In this document: one piece after another, positions 7,095-15,434 of the stretch
How positions within the stretch are numbered: the first letter of the stretch is position 1
Layout of the letters: every line of letters starts with the position of its first letter
Assembly (NCBI RefSeq): GCF_019802125.1
Contig: NZ_JAHVHT010000002.1
Span: 248,001-312,000 of the forward strand
Direction of reading: 5' to 3'
Length of the DNA stretch: 64,000 nt
DNA from: Tateyamaria omphalii
GTDB taxonomy: Bacteria > Pseudomonadota > Alphaproteobacteria > Rhodobacterales > Rhodobacteraceae
Translations under genes and position numbers: made by a program
Notes under the pieces: model-generated
Database searches by the model: none
The model's input: the letters and a program-made list of their open reading frames with translations, nothing else
Told to the model about the DNA's origin: nothing

Positions 7095-8324
7095 TCACGC
7101 GGCGATATGGGCCAAACGGAAGGCACCGACAAGTTCCACATGGGTGGACCAGCGGAACTGATCAACCGGCTGCACCCAATCCAGCACATATCCGGCATTG
7201 CACAAGGTTTCGGCATCGCGCGCAAAGCTCTGCGGATTGCAGGACACATGCGCGATCACAGGCACCTGCGCGCGGGCGAGTTCCGCCATCTGGGCGGCAG
7301 CACCCGCACGGGGTGGGTCGATCACGACTGCATCAAATCGGGCAAGTTCATCCGACAAAAGCGGACGCCGAAACAGATCGCGTGCTTCGGTTGTCACACG
7401 TTTCAAACCAGCGGCCTGACGCCACCCGGCATCGAGCGCCGTCATCATGTCGGTATCGCCTTCGACCGCATGTACCTCTGCCATTTCCGCCAACGGCAAG
7501 GCAAAGGTTCCGCATCCGGCAAAGAGATCAACAACAGATTTTGCCGGACCCACGATGCCGCGCACCAGATCGGTCAGCGTCTGCTGTCCATGTTCCGTGG
7601 CTTGTAGAAAGGCGCCGGGGGGCGGCACAACACGCGCTGTGCCCATGGGCTGCGCCGGTGGCTCCCGCATACCGATGAGTTCGTCTTCCCATGTCAGCCG
7701 TGCAATACGATGCTGTTCACACAGCGACGCAAGCGCGATCCGCAACTGCCCATCCAACGGCTTCCCGCCTGTCACGGCGAAGTCCAGCCCCGTAGTCGAG
7801 TCCGTGACGGTGATGGACAAGGCAGCCTTGCGACTGGCTCCGACAACAGCAAGGTCTTCGCAAATGGGCAAAGCAGTACGGAGCGTTGGGGTGATGAGAA
7901 TGCAGTTCGGCACCTGCATGATCGTGTCGGACTTCCGCGCATGAAACCCTGCCATCGCACCCTTTTTCGTACGCCGCGCAGCGAAACTCGCACGGCGGCG
8001 CGACTGCGATGGTGACGTCAGTGTCGGTCGAATATCAGTCTCTATTCGAACGTTTCGAAGGTAATTCGCCACCACATCATGCTTCCAATCTGCAACCAGA
8101 TCGTCAGACGCGTGTTGCAACTGACACCCACCACAAGAGCGGAAGTGAGAACAAGGAGGCGACACACGACCCGGCGAAGGTGTATCAATCCGAACATCCA
8201 TCAGATGCGTGCCATCCAGGGTGCCCGTGACACGCTCGCCAGGCAAAGTCATCGGAGCATAGATGGGCCCGGGCGCGATACCGTCACCCCGCTGTCCCAG
8301 TCTGTCAATCGTTACAGTCGTCAT
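7095..8324 (-). CDS. Class I SAM-dependent RNA (m5U) methyltransferase, TrmA/RlmD family
   Basis: The 409-residue protein has an N-terminal TRAM-like segment, a four-cysteine iron-sulfur motif (Cys58, Cys64, Cys67 in CSHFRSCGGC, plus Cys141), a Rossmann SAM domain with VVDLFAGCGTFALPLAE, and the catalytic nucleophile Cys362 in VSCNPQSFARD. It methylates C5 of uridine in 23S rRNA or tRNA; the cluster-containing form resembles RlmC/RlmD more than TrmA, but which position it modifies cannot be read here. It lies between the ABC exporter pair and the sodium channel in a leftward series. Confidence 0.9.
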   Translation of the reverse strand: MTTVTIDRLGQRGDGIAPGPIYAPMTLPGERVTGTLDGTHLMDVRIDTPSPGRVSPPCSHFRSCGGCQLQHASDDLVADWKHDVVANYLRNVRIETDIRPTLTSPSQSRRRASFAARRTKKGAMAGFHARKSDTIMQVPNCILITPTLRTALPICEDLAVVGASRKAALSITVTDSTTGLDFAVTGGKPLDGQLRIALASLCEQHRIARLTWEDELIGMREPPAQPMGTARVVPPPGAFLQATEHGQQTLTDLVRGIVGPAKSVVDLFAGCGTFALPLAEMAEVHAVEGDTDMMTALDAGWRQAAGLKRVTTEARDLFRRPLLSDELARFDAVVIDPPRAGAAAQMAELARAQVPVIAHVSCNPQSFARDAETLCNAGYVLDWVQPVDQFRWSTHVELVGAFRLAHIAA

Positions 8325-8363
8325 ACCGAATGGCCTATCGGGATCAGCGGTGACGCAAAAGAG

Positions 8364-10196
8364 CTATTCCGCGGCCTGCGTGCTGATGAAGCCACCAGAC
8401 TGTCTCTGCCAATAGCGAGCGTAGAGCCCGCCCTTGGCCAGCAGGGTGTCGTGCGCGCCCTCCTCGACAATACGACCTTCGTCCATAACGATGATACGGT
8501 CCATCTCGGTCAGGGTGGATAGGCGGTGGGCGATGGCAAGCACGGTCTTGCCCTCCATCACGCGGGACAGGGCGGATTGTATGGACGCTTCGACTTCGCT
8601 GTCGAGCGCGCTTGTTGCTTCATCCAACACGAGGATCGGCGCGTCTTTCAAGATCGCGCGGGCCAAGGCAATCCGCTGCCGTTGACCGCCTGACAGCTTC
8701 ACACCGCGCTCGCCAAGGTGCGCGTCGTAGCCCTTGCGCCCCTTGTGGTCTTGCAGATCAAGGATGAAATCATGCGCTTCGGCCTTTTGCGCTGCGGCCA
8801 CCATGTCGGCCTCTGATGCATCAGGACGACCATACAGGATGTTTTCACGGGCAGATCGATTGAACATCGCTGTTTCCTGCGTGACCATCCCTATGTTGTG
8901 ACGCAGGCTGTCCTGCGTGATGTGGTTGATATCGTGCCCATCTATCAGAACACGCCCACTTTCCCCTTCGTAGAGACGCAAAAGCAGCGAAACGAGGGTC
9001 GACTTGCCTGCACCCGATGCACCAACAATCCCAACCTTTTCACCCGGAGCAATGCGTAAGGTGATACCGCTGATCCCACCGGTGTCACGCCCATAGCTGA
9101 AGCCGAGATTGTCGAAGACGACCTCACCCGCAACGTCGCCAAGCGCCTTCGCGTCCTCCGCGTCCTGAACACGGTTGCGCGGGGTGAGCGTGCGCATTCC
9201 ATCCTCGATCTCTCCGACATTCGAGTAGATCGCCATGAGAGTGAAGCTGACCCAGCCCGTCATCTGCGCAATGCGGATGGCAATGGCACCCGACGCAACG
9301 ATATCGCCCGGCGTTGCAATGCCCTGTCGCCACATCACGATCGTTCCACCCAGCAACAGCACCGGCAACAGCCCAGCCAGAGTCATCAGCGCAAAACGGA
9401 ACCCGGCAGACAGGATGCCGAAATCCACCGCCGTCTTGCGGAAGTGACCCATTGCGCCCAGCGCGGCCTGATCCTCGTGATCATCGTGTGCAAACAGCTT
9501 CACCGTCTTGATGTTCGTGATCGTATCCACGACCTGACCCGACACCATCGCTCGTGCAGCAGCACGAGCAGCAGACCGCTTACGGACACGCGGCAGATAC
9601 CAGCGGATCAGCGTGAAATAGGCGACAAGCCAAACGGCGAAACCGATAGCAACGCGCCAGTCGATGGCTAACAACAGCAGGATAGACCCAGCCAGTGACG
9701 CCAGCGCAAAGGCCACGACATTGATGAACTCCGACACGACATCGGTAACGGCGCGTGCCGCCTGCATCTGCTTTTGTGCGATGCGACCGGCAAAATCGTC
9801 ATCAAAGAACGTCACCGACTGCCCGAGCGTCCAGCGATGCAGACGCGACAGGACAAGCGGATTCACGTTCGGCTGCACGATGATTGCGTTTGTTGCCGCA
9901 CTCAGCCCGAACAAGATGGGGCGCGCGACAAGGAAAAATGCGAGGGCACCCACAACAAGCCCAACGTTAGAGACGGAAAAGAATCCATCGGGCCCAAGCT
10001 GCACGGTTGCGTCGATCACCATGCCAAGGATGAGCGCGGTGCCCGCTTCCAATGCACCCGCAGCGGCGGAACAGAGCGCGGCAAGCCACAATGCGGGCCA
10101 GGACCCCGACAGGCACCACTTCAGGAACGGCCACAAGGATTGCGGCGGCGGCCCTTCTGCCCGCCTGAACGAGTCGATCCAGTCGGAAATCTTCAC
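8364..10196 (-). CDS. ABC exporter, fused permease-ATPase half-transporter (second of pair)
   Basis: The 610-residue protein has an N-terminal six-helix type IV exporter membrane domain (about 25-330) and a C-terminal nucleotide-binding domain. Walker A is GASGAGKST, the signature is LSGGQRQRIALARA, Walker B is ILVLDEATSALDSE and the switch is the His of AIAHRLST, so both catalytic sites look intact. Its start overlaps the stop of the first ABC gene by 4 bases, so the two are translated together and probably form a heterodimer. The substrate is unknown. The MsbA/multidrug-like family offers lipids or drugs as candidates. Confidence 0.9.
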   Translation of the reverse strand: MKISDWIDSFRRAEGPPPQSLWPFLKWCLSGSWPALWLAALCSAAAGALEAGTALILGMVIDATVQLGPDGFFSVSNVGLVVGALAFFLVARPILFGLSAATNAIIVQPNVNPLVLSRLHRWTLGQSVTFFDDDFAGRIAQKQMQAARAVTDVVSEFINVVAFALASLAGSILLLLAIDWRVAIGFAVWLVAYFTLIRWYLPRVRKRSAARAAARAMVSGQVVDTITNIKTVKLFAHDDHEDQAALGAMGHFRKTAVDFGILSAGFRFALMTLAGLLPVLLLGGTIVMWRQGIATPGDIVASGAIAIRIAQMTGWVSFTLMAIYSNVGEIEDGMRTLTPRNRVQDAEDAKALGDVAGEVVFDNLGFSYGRDTGGISGITLRIAPGEKVGIVGASGAGKSTLVSLLLRLYEGESGRVLIDGHDINHITQDSLRHNIGMVTQETAMFNRSARENILYGRPDASEADMVAAAQKAEAHDFILDLQDHKGRKGYDAHLGERGVKLSGGQRQRIALARAILKDAPILVLDEATSALDSEVEASIQSALSRVMEGKTVLAIAHRLSTLTEMDRIIVMDEGRIVEEGAHDTLLAKGGLYARYWQRQSGGFISTQAAE

Positions 10197-12034
10197 TCTG
10201 CTGCCTCGGTCGCGATGAACCCGCCAGATTGACGCGCCCAGAACTCCGAATATAGGCCGCCCTGCGCCAAAAGCGCGTCGTGCGATCCGTCTTCGGCAAT
10301 TTTCCCATCATCAAGGACGAGAATGCGATCCATTTGCGCGATAGTGGACAGGCGGTGCGCAATTGCGATCACCGTTTTGCCCTCCATCATCTGGTAGAGC
10401 GTGTCCTGAATGGCCGCTTCAACCTCGCTGTCCAAAGCGCTGGTTGCTTCATCCAGAACAAGGATCGGCGCATTCTTGAGGATCACGCGGGCCAGGGTGA
10501 TCCGCTGCCGCTGACCACCGGACAGCTTCACGCCGCGCTCACCAACCTGGGCATCGTAGCCAGTGCGCCCTTCCGGATCGGCGAGATCCAGGATGAAGTC
10601 GTGCGCCTGCGCTTGACGGGCAGCGGCAAGCATTTCTTCCTCGGTCGCATCGGGGCGACCGTACAGGATGTTGTCTCGCACGGAGCGGTGCAGCAGCGAG
10701 CTGTCCTGCTGCACCATTCCGATGTTCAGGCGCAGACTGTCCTGCGTGACGGCGGCAATATCCTGTCCATCAATCTCGATCCGGCCGCCCTCGGTATCGT
10801 AGAACCGCAAGAGCAGCTTGACCAAGGTCGACTTGCCCGCACCCGAACGTCCGACGACACCTACTTTCTCGCCCGGTTGGATGACGGTCGACACATCCTG
10901 CAATCCGCCGCTGCCGCGCCCGTAGTGGTGCGTCAGCCCGCGCAGCGCAATCTCGCCACGCTGCAGATCAAGCGGCTTAGCACCCTTTTGGTCAACGAGT
11001 TTGACCGGCTGGGCAATGGTCTCCATCCCTTCGGAAATGATCCCGAGGTTCTGCACCAGCGACGTCATCGCCCACATGATCCAATAGGTCATGTTGTTAA
11101 GGCGCAGCGCGATGGTCAGAGCAGCGGCCACCATGCCTTCGGTCGTGAACCCACCGATCCACAGCCAGATGGCAAGCGCACCCATGGACACAATCATGCT
11201 TGCGTTCAGGATGGTCAGGCACACATCCATTTTCACGATGATCCGCATCTCTTTCATGAAGGTCTGGCGCGCGTTCTCGATCGCCTCTTTGGCGTAGTCG
11301 ATTTCGCGGTCGTGGTGCGCGAACATCTTGACCGAATGGATGTTCGAGTAGCTGTCGACAACCCGGCCCGTGATTGCGCTGCGCGCGTCCGAGCTGGCCT
11401 TGGCCGCAGGGCCCGCACGGCGGATGACCCAACGCAACAATGCAAGATAGCCCACGATCCAGACAATCAGCGGCAATGCGAGCCAAAGGTCGAAACTGAT
11501 CAAAAGGATGATCGCGCCAACGACGGACGTGGCAAAGAATGACCCCGCATCAAGCACCTGGAACATCGCCTCGCCCGTGGCGGGCGGTGTTTGCATGATC
11601 CGGTTGGTAATTCGACCGGCGAAGTCATCCTCGAACCAGCCAACCGATTGGCGCAGCACGTGCTTGTGTGACCGCCAACGGATCAGTGTGCCAAGGTTGG
11701 GCAAAAGGGTGTTGTGCAGCAACGCAACATCGACAAAGGCCAATGAGGTGCGCAGCAGCAGCACCCAAAGCGCGACCAGGGTGAACTCCAAGCCATATTC
11801 CGGAATAATCAGTTCCGGCGTGCCCTGCGCAAGCAAATCGACAATACGCGCCACGTACCAGATCAGCAGAATTTCCCCGAAAGCGACCACTGTGCTGAAC
11901 ACGAAGGTGATCACGATGACCCACCGAAACGGCTTCAGGTATTCACGCAGAAAGGGCCACAGTTTGGTCGGCGGCGTATCGGTTTCGGGGTAGGGCTGGT
12001 ATGGATCGACGAGCGATTCAAAGAACTTGAACAT
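10193..12034 (-). CDS. ABC exporter, fused permease-ATPase half-transporter (first of pair)
   Basis: Started at the ATG at 12034 the protein has 613 residues; a longer GTG-initiated version from 12097 adds 21 residues unlike the family. The architecture matches its neighbour: a membrane domain, then an ATPase with GRSGAGKST, LSGGQRQRITLARV, ILVLDEATSALDSE and AIAHRLST. The two proteins are clearly paralogous, especially in the ATPase half, pointing to an old duplication. The 160-bp region upstream carries a short leader ORF and a hairpin. Both ATPase domains keep the catalytic Glu, unlike many heterodimeric exporters with one degenerate site. Confidence 0.9.
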   Translation of the reverse strand: MFKFFESLVDPYQPYPETDTPPTKLWPFLREYLKPFRWVIVITFVFSTVVAFGEILLIWYVARIVDLLAQGTPELIIPEYGLEFTLVALWVLLLRTSLAFVDVALLHNTLLPNLGTLIRWRSHKHVLRQSVGWFEDDFAGRITNRIMQTPPATGEAMFQVLDAGSFFATSVVGAIILLISFDLWLALPLIVWIVGYLALLRWVIRRAGPAAKASSDARSAITGRVVDSYSNIHSVKMFAHHDREIDYAKEAIENARQTFMKEMRIIVKMDVCLTILNASMIVSMGALAIWLWIGGFTTEGMVAAALTIALRLNNMTYWIMWAMTSLVQNLGIISEGMETIAQPVKLVDQKGAKPLDLQRGEIALRGLTHHYGRGSGGLQDVSTVIQPGEKVGVVGRSGAGKSTLVKLLLRFYDTEGGRIEIDGQDIAAVTQDSLRLNIGMVQQDSSLLHRSVRDNILYGRPDATEEEMLAAARQAQAHDFILDLADPEGRTGYDAQVGERGVKLSGGQRQRITLARVILKNAPILVLDEATSALDSEVEAAIQDTLYQMMEGKTVIAIAHRLSTIAQMDRILVLDDGKIAEDGSHDALLAQGGLYSEFWARQSGGFIATEAAE

Positions 12035-12068
12035 GATGGGTCCGTAAAGGTGTATTGCAATAGGTACA

Positions 12069-12096
12069 TGACGCAGGCCGGGGGCCACGTGCGTCA
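12069..12096 (-). promoter_or_regulatory. Hairpin in the ABC exporter mRNA leader
   Basis: A perfect 7-bp inverted repeat TGACGCA (12069-12075) / TGCGTCA (12090-12096) encloses a GC-rich loop. It lies between the short leader ORF and the ABC start codon. No T-run follows in the leftward direction, so it is not a standard terminator. Confidence 0.45.
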
Positions 12097-12116
12097 CACA
12101 GGACGTTCAGCGACGA

Positions 12117-12146
12117 TCAGGCGTCGTTCCAGATCCTTGGTACCAT
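12117..12146 (-). CDS. Possible nine-residue leader peptide (MVPRIWNDA)
   Basis: An ATG at 12146 sits 4 bases after a clear GGAGAG ribosome site and opens a 10-codon frame ending in TGA. The codon set (Val, Pro, Arg, Ile, Trp, Asn, Asp, Ala) shows no run of one amino acid, so this is not a classical amino-acid attenuator. With the hairpin downstream it could sense ribosome stalling, for example by antibiotics, ahead of the ABC exporter genes. The start signal is seen directly; the function is inference. Confidence 0.4.
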   Translation of the reverse strand: MVPRIWNDA

Positions 12147-12196
12147 TGTGCTCTCCATCAGGTTCCTGTGTGACATAGTGTCAGAGGCGCAAAATG

Positions 12197-13369
12197 TCAC
12201 GGGGCGAGCAGCACATCTTTGTCCTTCGTCAGGTCCGACGCGAGCCAAAGGTCCTTCAATCGCTTGAGTTCGGCACCCAATTCCGCGCCTGAAAGATGTG
12301 GTAAGTCTTTGGCGGAAATTGGAAAAGTAGTATTCGCACCGGTATCGACATCTCTGAGTGCATCGCCATCGACGGGCATGCCTGAATAAGCGGCGTTCAG
12401 CAGCACAGCGCCGCGACCCGCCTCCCTACCACCGATGTGTCCAATCACTTTCGGCGTGTCAGCTGACACGGACAGGGTGCGGATCGAATCGAGGTGACGC
12501 TGATCGCGACGCGACAAGCGCAACCTCGTGTCGACCGCATCACCGCCCAGCGCCGCAAGACGCGCCATCGGATCGGCAACAGCGCCAGTCACTTGTTCCA
12601 AATGCACCAAAGGTCCCAGAAACTCCGATACCGCGCCGGGAAGAAGACGCCCGAGAACACCGGTCTGTTGCATGACGGATATGGCAGGCGTCGGATCGGG
12701 CGCGGACAACAGTTTCAGAAACTCGGCCCCGACACGTTCCGCCGACAGTGTTTCAAGTCCATCAAGGTTTTCGGCGATACCCGCCAGCGCGTCTGCATCC
12801 CAGCCATTGCCTGAATCCGCGTATTGCGCGGAAAACCGAAAGAAGCGGAGGGTCCGCAAATAGTCCTCGCGGATGCGCTGCCCTGCATCATCAATGAACC
12901 GGACGCGCCGCGCGTATGCGTCATCAAGACCGTCCACCGGATCGGAGATGGCACCGTCTGCATCGGCGTATAGTGCATTCATCGTGAAATCGCGGCGCCT
13001 CGCATCTTCGTCGAGGGTCTTGGCAAAGGCGACGACGGCGCGTCGCCCGTCCGTGGCAACATCCTTGCGAAAGGTTGTCACTTCGAACGGGTGGCCGCGC
13101 ACGACCACGGTTACCGTGCCGTGATCAATTCCGGTTGGAACACACCGAAACCCCGCATCCGTACACAGCTTGATCGTTTCATCCGGCGTCGCGTCGGTCG
13201 CGATGTCAATGTCCGAGATGGGAACGCCCATGACAGCGTTTCGGACACACCCGCCGACAAAGTAGGCCTGAAAGCCGGAATCTTCAAAAGCTCCGCACAG
13301 CTCCTGAGCGGCAGGATCATTCAAAAAAGCCGTGTTAGGGTCTAGTTTCGTGGCAACAGGTCGGTCCAT
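12197..13369 (-). CDS. cca: CCA tRNA nucleotidyltransferase family protein
   Basis: The ATG at 13369 gives 390 residues starting MDRPVATKLDPN; an upstream ATG at 13453 would add 28 residues lying fully inside the neighbouring Nudix gene. The class II polymerase head is visible: YFVGGCVRNAVMG followed by SDIDIATDATPDE (metal-binding D-x-D) and the RRDFTMNAL box, then the GIAENLD and SAERV region. It adds or repairs the 3' CCA of tRNA (or is a related poly(A) polymerase-like enzyme). Its start lies 28 bp inside the end of the CoA pyrophosphatase gene, so expression is coupled. No HD phosphohydrolase motif is seen. Confidence 0.9.
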   Translation of the reverse strand: MDRPVATKLDPNTAFLNDPAAQELCGAFEDSGFQAYFVGGCVRNAVMGVPISDIDIATDATPDETIKLCTDAGFRCVPTGIDHGTVTVVVRGHPFEVTTFRKDVATDGRRAVVAFAKTLDEDARRRDFTMNALYADADGAISDPVDGLDDAYARRVRFIDDAGQRIREDYLRTLRFFRFSAQYADSGNGWDADALAGIAENLDGLETLSAERVGAEFLKLLSAPDPTPAISVMQQTGVLGRLLPGAVSEFLGPLVHLEQVTGAVADPMARLAALGGDAVDTRLRLSRRDQRHLDSIRTLSVSADTPKVIGHIGGREAGRGAVLLNAAYSGMPVDGDALRDVDTGANTTFPISAKDLPHLSGAELGAELKRLKDLWLASDLTKDKDVLLAP

Positions 13370-13941
13370 GCCCGCAATATACGCGCGGTTGCGCCCCAGA
13401 TGTAATAGGGCCCGTAAGGCACGGTATAGTACATACGTTTTTGGCCCCGCCACTGACGGGCCTCAACCACGAAGTTGGCCGATTGCAGGACGTGGGACAG
13501 CGGCACACGGAAAACTTCTGACACCTCGCCAGCTTCGGGAATGGCGTCGAAGCGTCCGTTCACAAACGCAACAACGGGCGTCACGGTAAATGACGTCACG
13601 GTCTCATGCGGCGCAAACGTGCCAAGCACTTCGACATTGTGGCTTTGCAAACCGATCTCTTCATGCGCCTCGCGCAAGGCGGTAGCGACCAGATCGTTGT
13701 CGTTGTCGTCCTGCTTCCCACCCGGAAAGGCGATCTGGCCTGGGTGATGCTTGAGCGCCGAAGAACGCTTGGTAAGGATCAGCTCGTATCCGTTCGGACC
13801 CTCGATGATCGGTGCCAGAACAGCAGCAGGGCGCAACTTGCGCCCTTCGGGCAGAAGCACACCCTTGTTCAGGTCGTAGTCAGACGAAGCGGCGCCAGTT
13901 TGCGTCAGCGCCGCTCGCGTTTGTTCAAGGAGATCAGGCAC
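13342..13941 (-). CDS. CoA pyrophosphatase (Nudix, NudL-like)
   Basis: The start is read as GTG at 13941, where GTGCCTGA overlaps the Hsp33 stop by 8 bases, giving 199 residues; an upstream ATG at 14031 would overlap Hsp33 much more. The UPF0035/CoA motif (LILTKRSSALKHHPGQIAFPGG) runs into a Nudix box GGKQDDNDNDLVATALREAH followed by EEIGL, in which all catalytic acids are kept. Such enzymes hydrolyse CoA and its derivatives to phosphopantetheine and 3',5'-ADP. Coupled on both sides, to hslO and to the CCA enzyme. Confidence 0.88.
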   Translation of the reverse strand: MPDLLEQTRAALTQTGAASSDYDLNKGVLLPEGRKLRPAAVLAPIIEGPNGYELILTKRSSALKHHPGQIAFPGGKQDDNDNDLVATALREAHEEIGLQSHNVEVLGTFAPHETVTSFTVTPVVAFVNGRFDAIPEAGEVSEVFRVPLSHVLQSANFVVEARQWRGQKRMYYTVPYGPYYIWGATARILRAWTDLLPRN

Positions 13942-14920
13942 CGTCCTGAGTTTCCGCCTCGAACCCGACGGTGGACGGGTCCAGGTCGTAATGCGCTCCG
14001 CAAAACTGACAATCTGCGGTGACGCGTCCATCGTCCGTCGTCATCTTCTCGATATCCCGCGCCGAATAGATCGACAGGCTCTGACGCACACGATCCTCGG
14101 AACAGGTGCAACCGAAGCGGATCGGCTGGGTGTCGAACACCCGCGGCGTCTCCTCGTGGAACAAGCGAAGCAGCAGGTCATTCGGCGCCAGTTGTGGCCC
14201 GATCAGCTCCATCTCTTCGACAGTGTCGAGCAGGATGTTCACCCTGTTCCAGTTTTCGGACTCGTCGCCTTCAAGCAGGTCGCCTGGCCGCAGAACTTCT
14301 CCGTTCCCTTCGGACGTCGCAGCAAACGGCGACGCCTTGGGCATGTGCTGCAGCATGACGCCACCAGCGCGCCAATGCTCCGGGCTGCCCGCTTCGGTAG
14401 ACTTGCCAAAGCTCAGCTGGAAACGGGTCGGCAACTGCTCTGACTGCGCAAAATAAGTCTCTGCACAAGCAGCAAGCGATGCGCCATCCAGCGGCGTGAT
14501 GCCCTGGTAGGGTGTCATGCCAGTGCCCTGGTCGATCATGATGGCAAAGTAGCCTTCACCAACCTGTTCGAAGGGCGCTCCGTCAGTCAGCCGATCACGG
14601 TCAAAACTGGCATAGGCGCGGATGCGCGCGATGTCGCCCTCGTTCTCAGGCCCATAATAGTCTGTCGCGATCATGCGAACAGGACCCTTGGATTGAACTT
14701 GCAGCGACAGCTTCCAACGCAGCTTGATCGTCTGGCCGATCAGCGCAGTCAGCAATGCCATCTCGGCAATCAGCGCCTCGACCTGGGGCGGGTAGTCATG
14801 TTGTTTCAGGATGCCATCCAACACTCCGTCCAGACGCGCAACGCGCCCGCGGATGTCGGAAGCATCAAGTTGGAAGGGCAGGACGGTGTCGTCCCACGCG
14901 AGTTGCGAACCGAGTGTCAT
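13934..14920 (-). CDS. hslO: Redox-regulated chaperone Hsp33
   Basis: Started at the ATG at 14920 (GGAAA ribosome site), the protein has 328 residues. The zinc-binding redox switch is complete: Cys271-x-Cys273 (GCTCSED) and Cys304-x-x-Cys307 (DCQFCGAH). On oxidation the four cysteines form disulfides, zinc is released and the protein becomes a holdase that protects unfolding proteins in the cytoplasm. It is slightly longer than E. coli Hsp33 (292), as is usual in alphaproteobacteria. It is divergent from a Nudix gene 76 bp away and drives the downstream CoA pyrophosphatase and CCA genes. Confidence 0.93.
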   Translation of the reverse strand: MTLGSQLAWDDTVLPFQLDASDIRGRVARLDGVLDGILKQHDYPPQVEALIAEMALLTALIGQTIKLRWKLSLQVQSKGPVRMIATDYYGPENEGDIARIRAYASFDRDRLTDGAPFEQVGEGYFAIMIDQGTGMTPYQGITPLDGASLAACAETYFAQSEQLPTRFQLSFGKSTEAGSPEHWRAGGVMLQHMPKASPFAATSEGNGEVLRPGDLLEGDESENWNRVNILLDTVEEMELIGPQLAPNDLLLRLFHEETPRVFDTQPIRFGCTCSEDRVRQSLSIYSARDIEKMTTDDGRVTADCQFCGAHYDLDPSTVGFEAETQDGA

Positions 14921-14996
14921 TGGGGTTTCCTTTGGTGCCAGTGGTTGGCATATCGCGACTATATAGGATAGCGGGCGGAAACTGAAAGGGGGGCGC

Positions 14997-15434
14997 ATGA
15001 TCCGGCGTTTCGGCGAACAGCCAGACCCCGGGCGGAGATACAAATCGCGGCCCGGCGCGTATGCGATCCTGCATCGCGGGTCATCCGTCCTGCTGACCTT
15101 TCAAAGCCGCCCAGAGCCGGAATTCCAACTGCCAGGCGGCGGTATTGATCCGGGCGAAAGCCCAATCCAGGCACTGCACCGCGAGGTTCACGAGGAAACC
15201 GGTTGGCGCATCGGATCGCCGCGTAAACTGGGTGCGTTTCGCCGATTCACATATATGCCGGAATATGATCTGTGGGCTGAAAAGCTGTGCCATGTCTTCG
15301 TTGCCCGCCCCGTGATGCGTTTGTGTGAACCGCTTGAACCGGACCACACTGTTGTCTGGATGAACGCGACCACAGCCGCAGACGCCGTTTACAATGATGG
15401 CGACCGGTCGTTCCTGCACCGCTACTTCATCTGA
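14997..15434 (+). CDS. Nudix hydrolase, substrate unknown
   Basis: The ATG at 14997 follows a G-rich ribosome site (AAAGGGGGG). The 145-residue protein is a single Nudix domain with an intact box (GGGIDPGESPIQALHREVHE followed by ETGW), carrying the metal-binding REVHEE acids. It resembles small MutT-like pyrophosphohydrolases; the substrate cannot be told. Its 3' end overlaps the convergent receiver-phosphatase gene by 13 bases, with no terminator in between. Confidence 0.85.
   Translation: MIRRFGEQPDPGRRYKSRPGAYAILHRGSSVLLTFQSRPEPEFQLPGGGIDPGESPIQALHREVHEETGWRIGSPRKLGAFRRFTYMPEYDLWAEKLCHVFVARPVMRLCEPLEPDHTVVWMNATTAADAVYNDGDRSFLHRYFI

Noticed and set aside
10280-11542. A 420-codon plus-strand frame opposite the first ABC gene
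   Set aside because: A histidine/arginine-rich, low-information product antisense to a perfect ABC transporter; a shadow frame.
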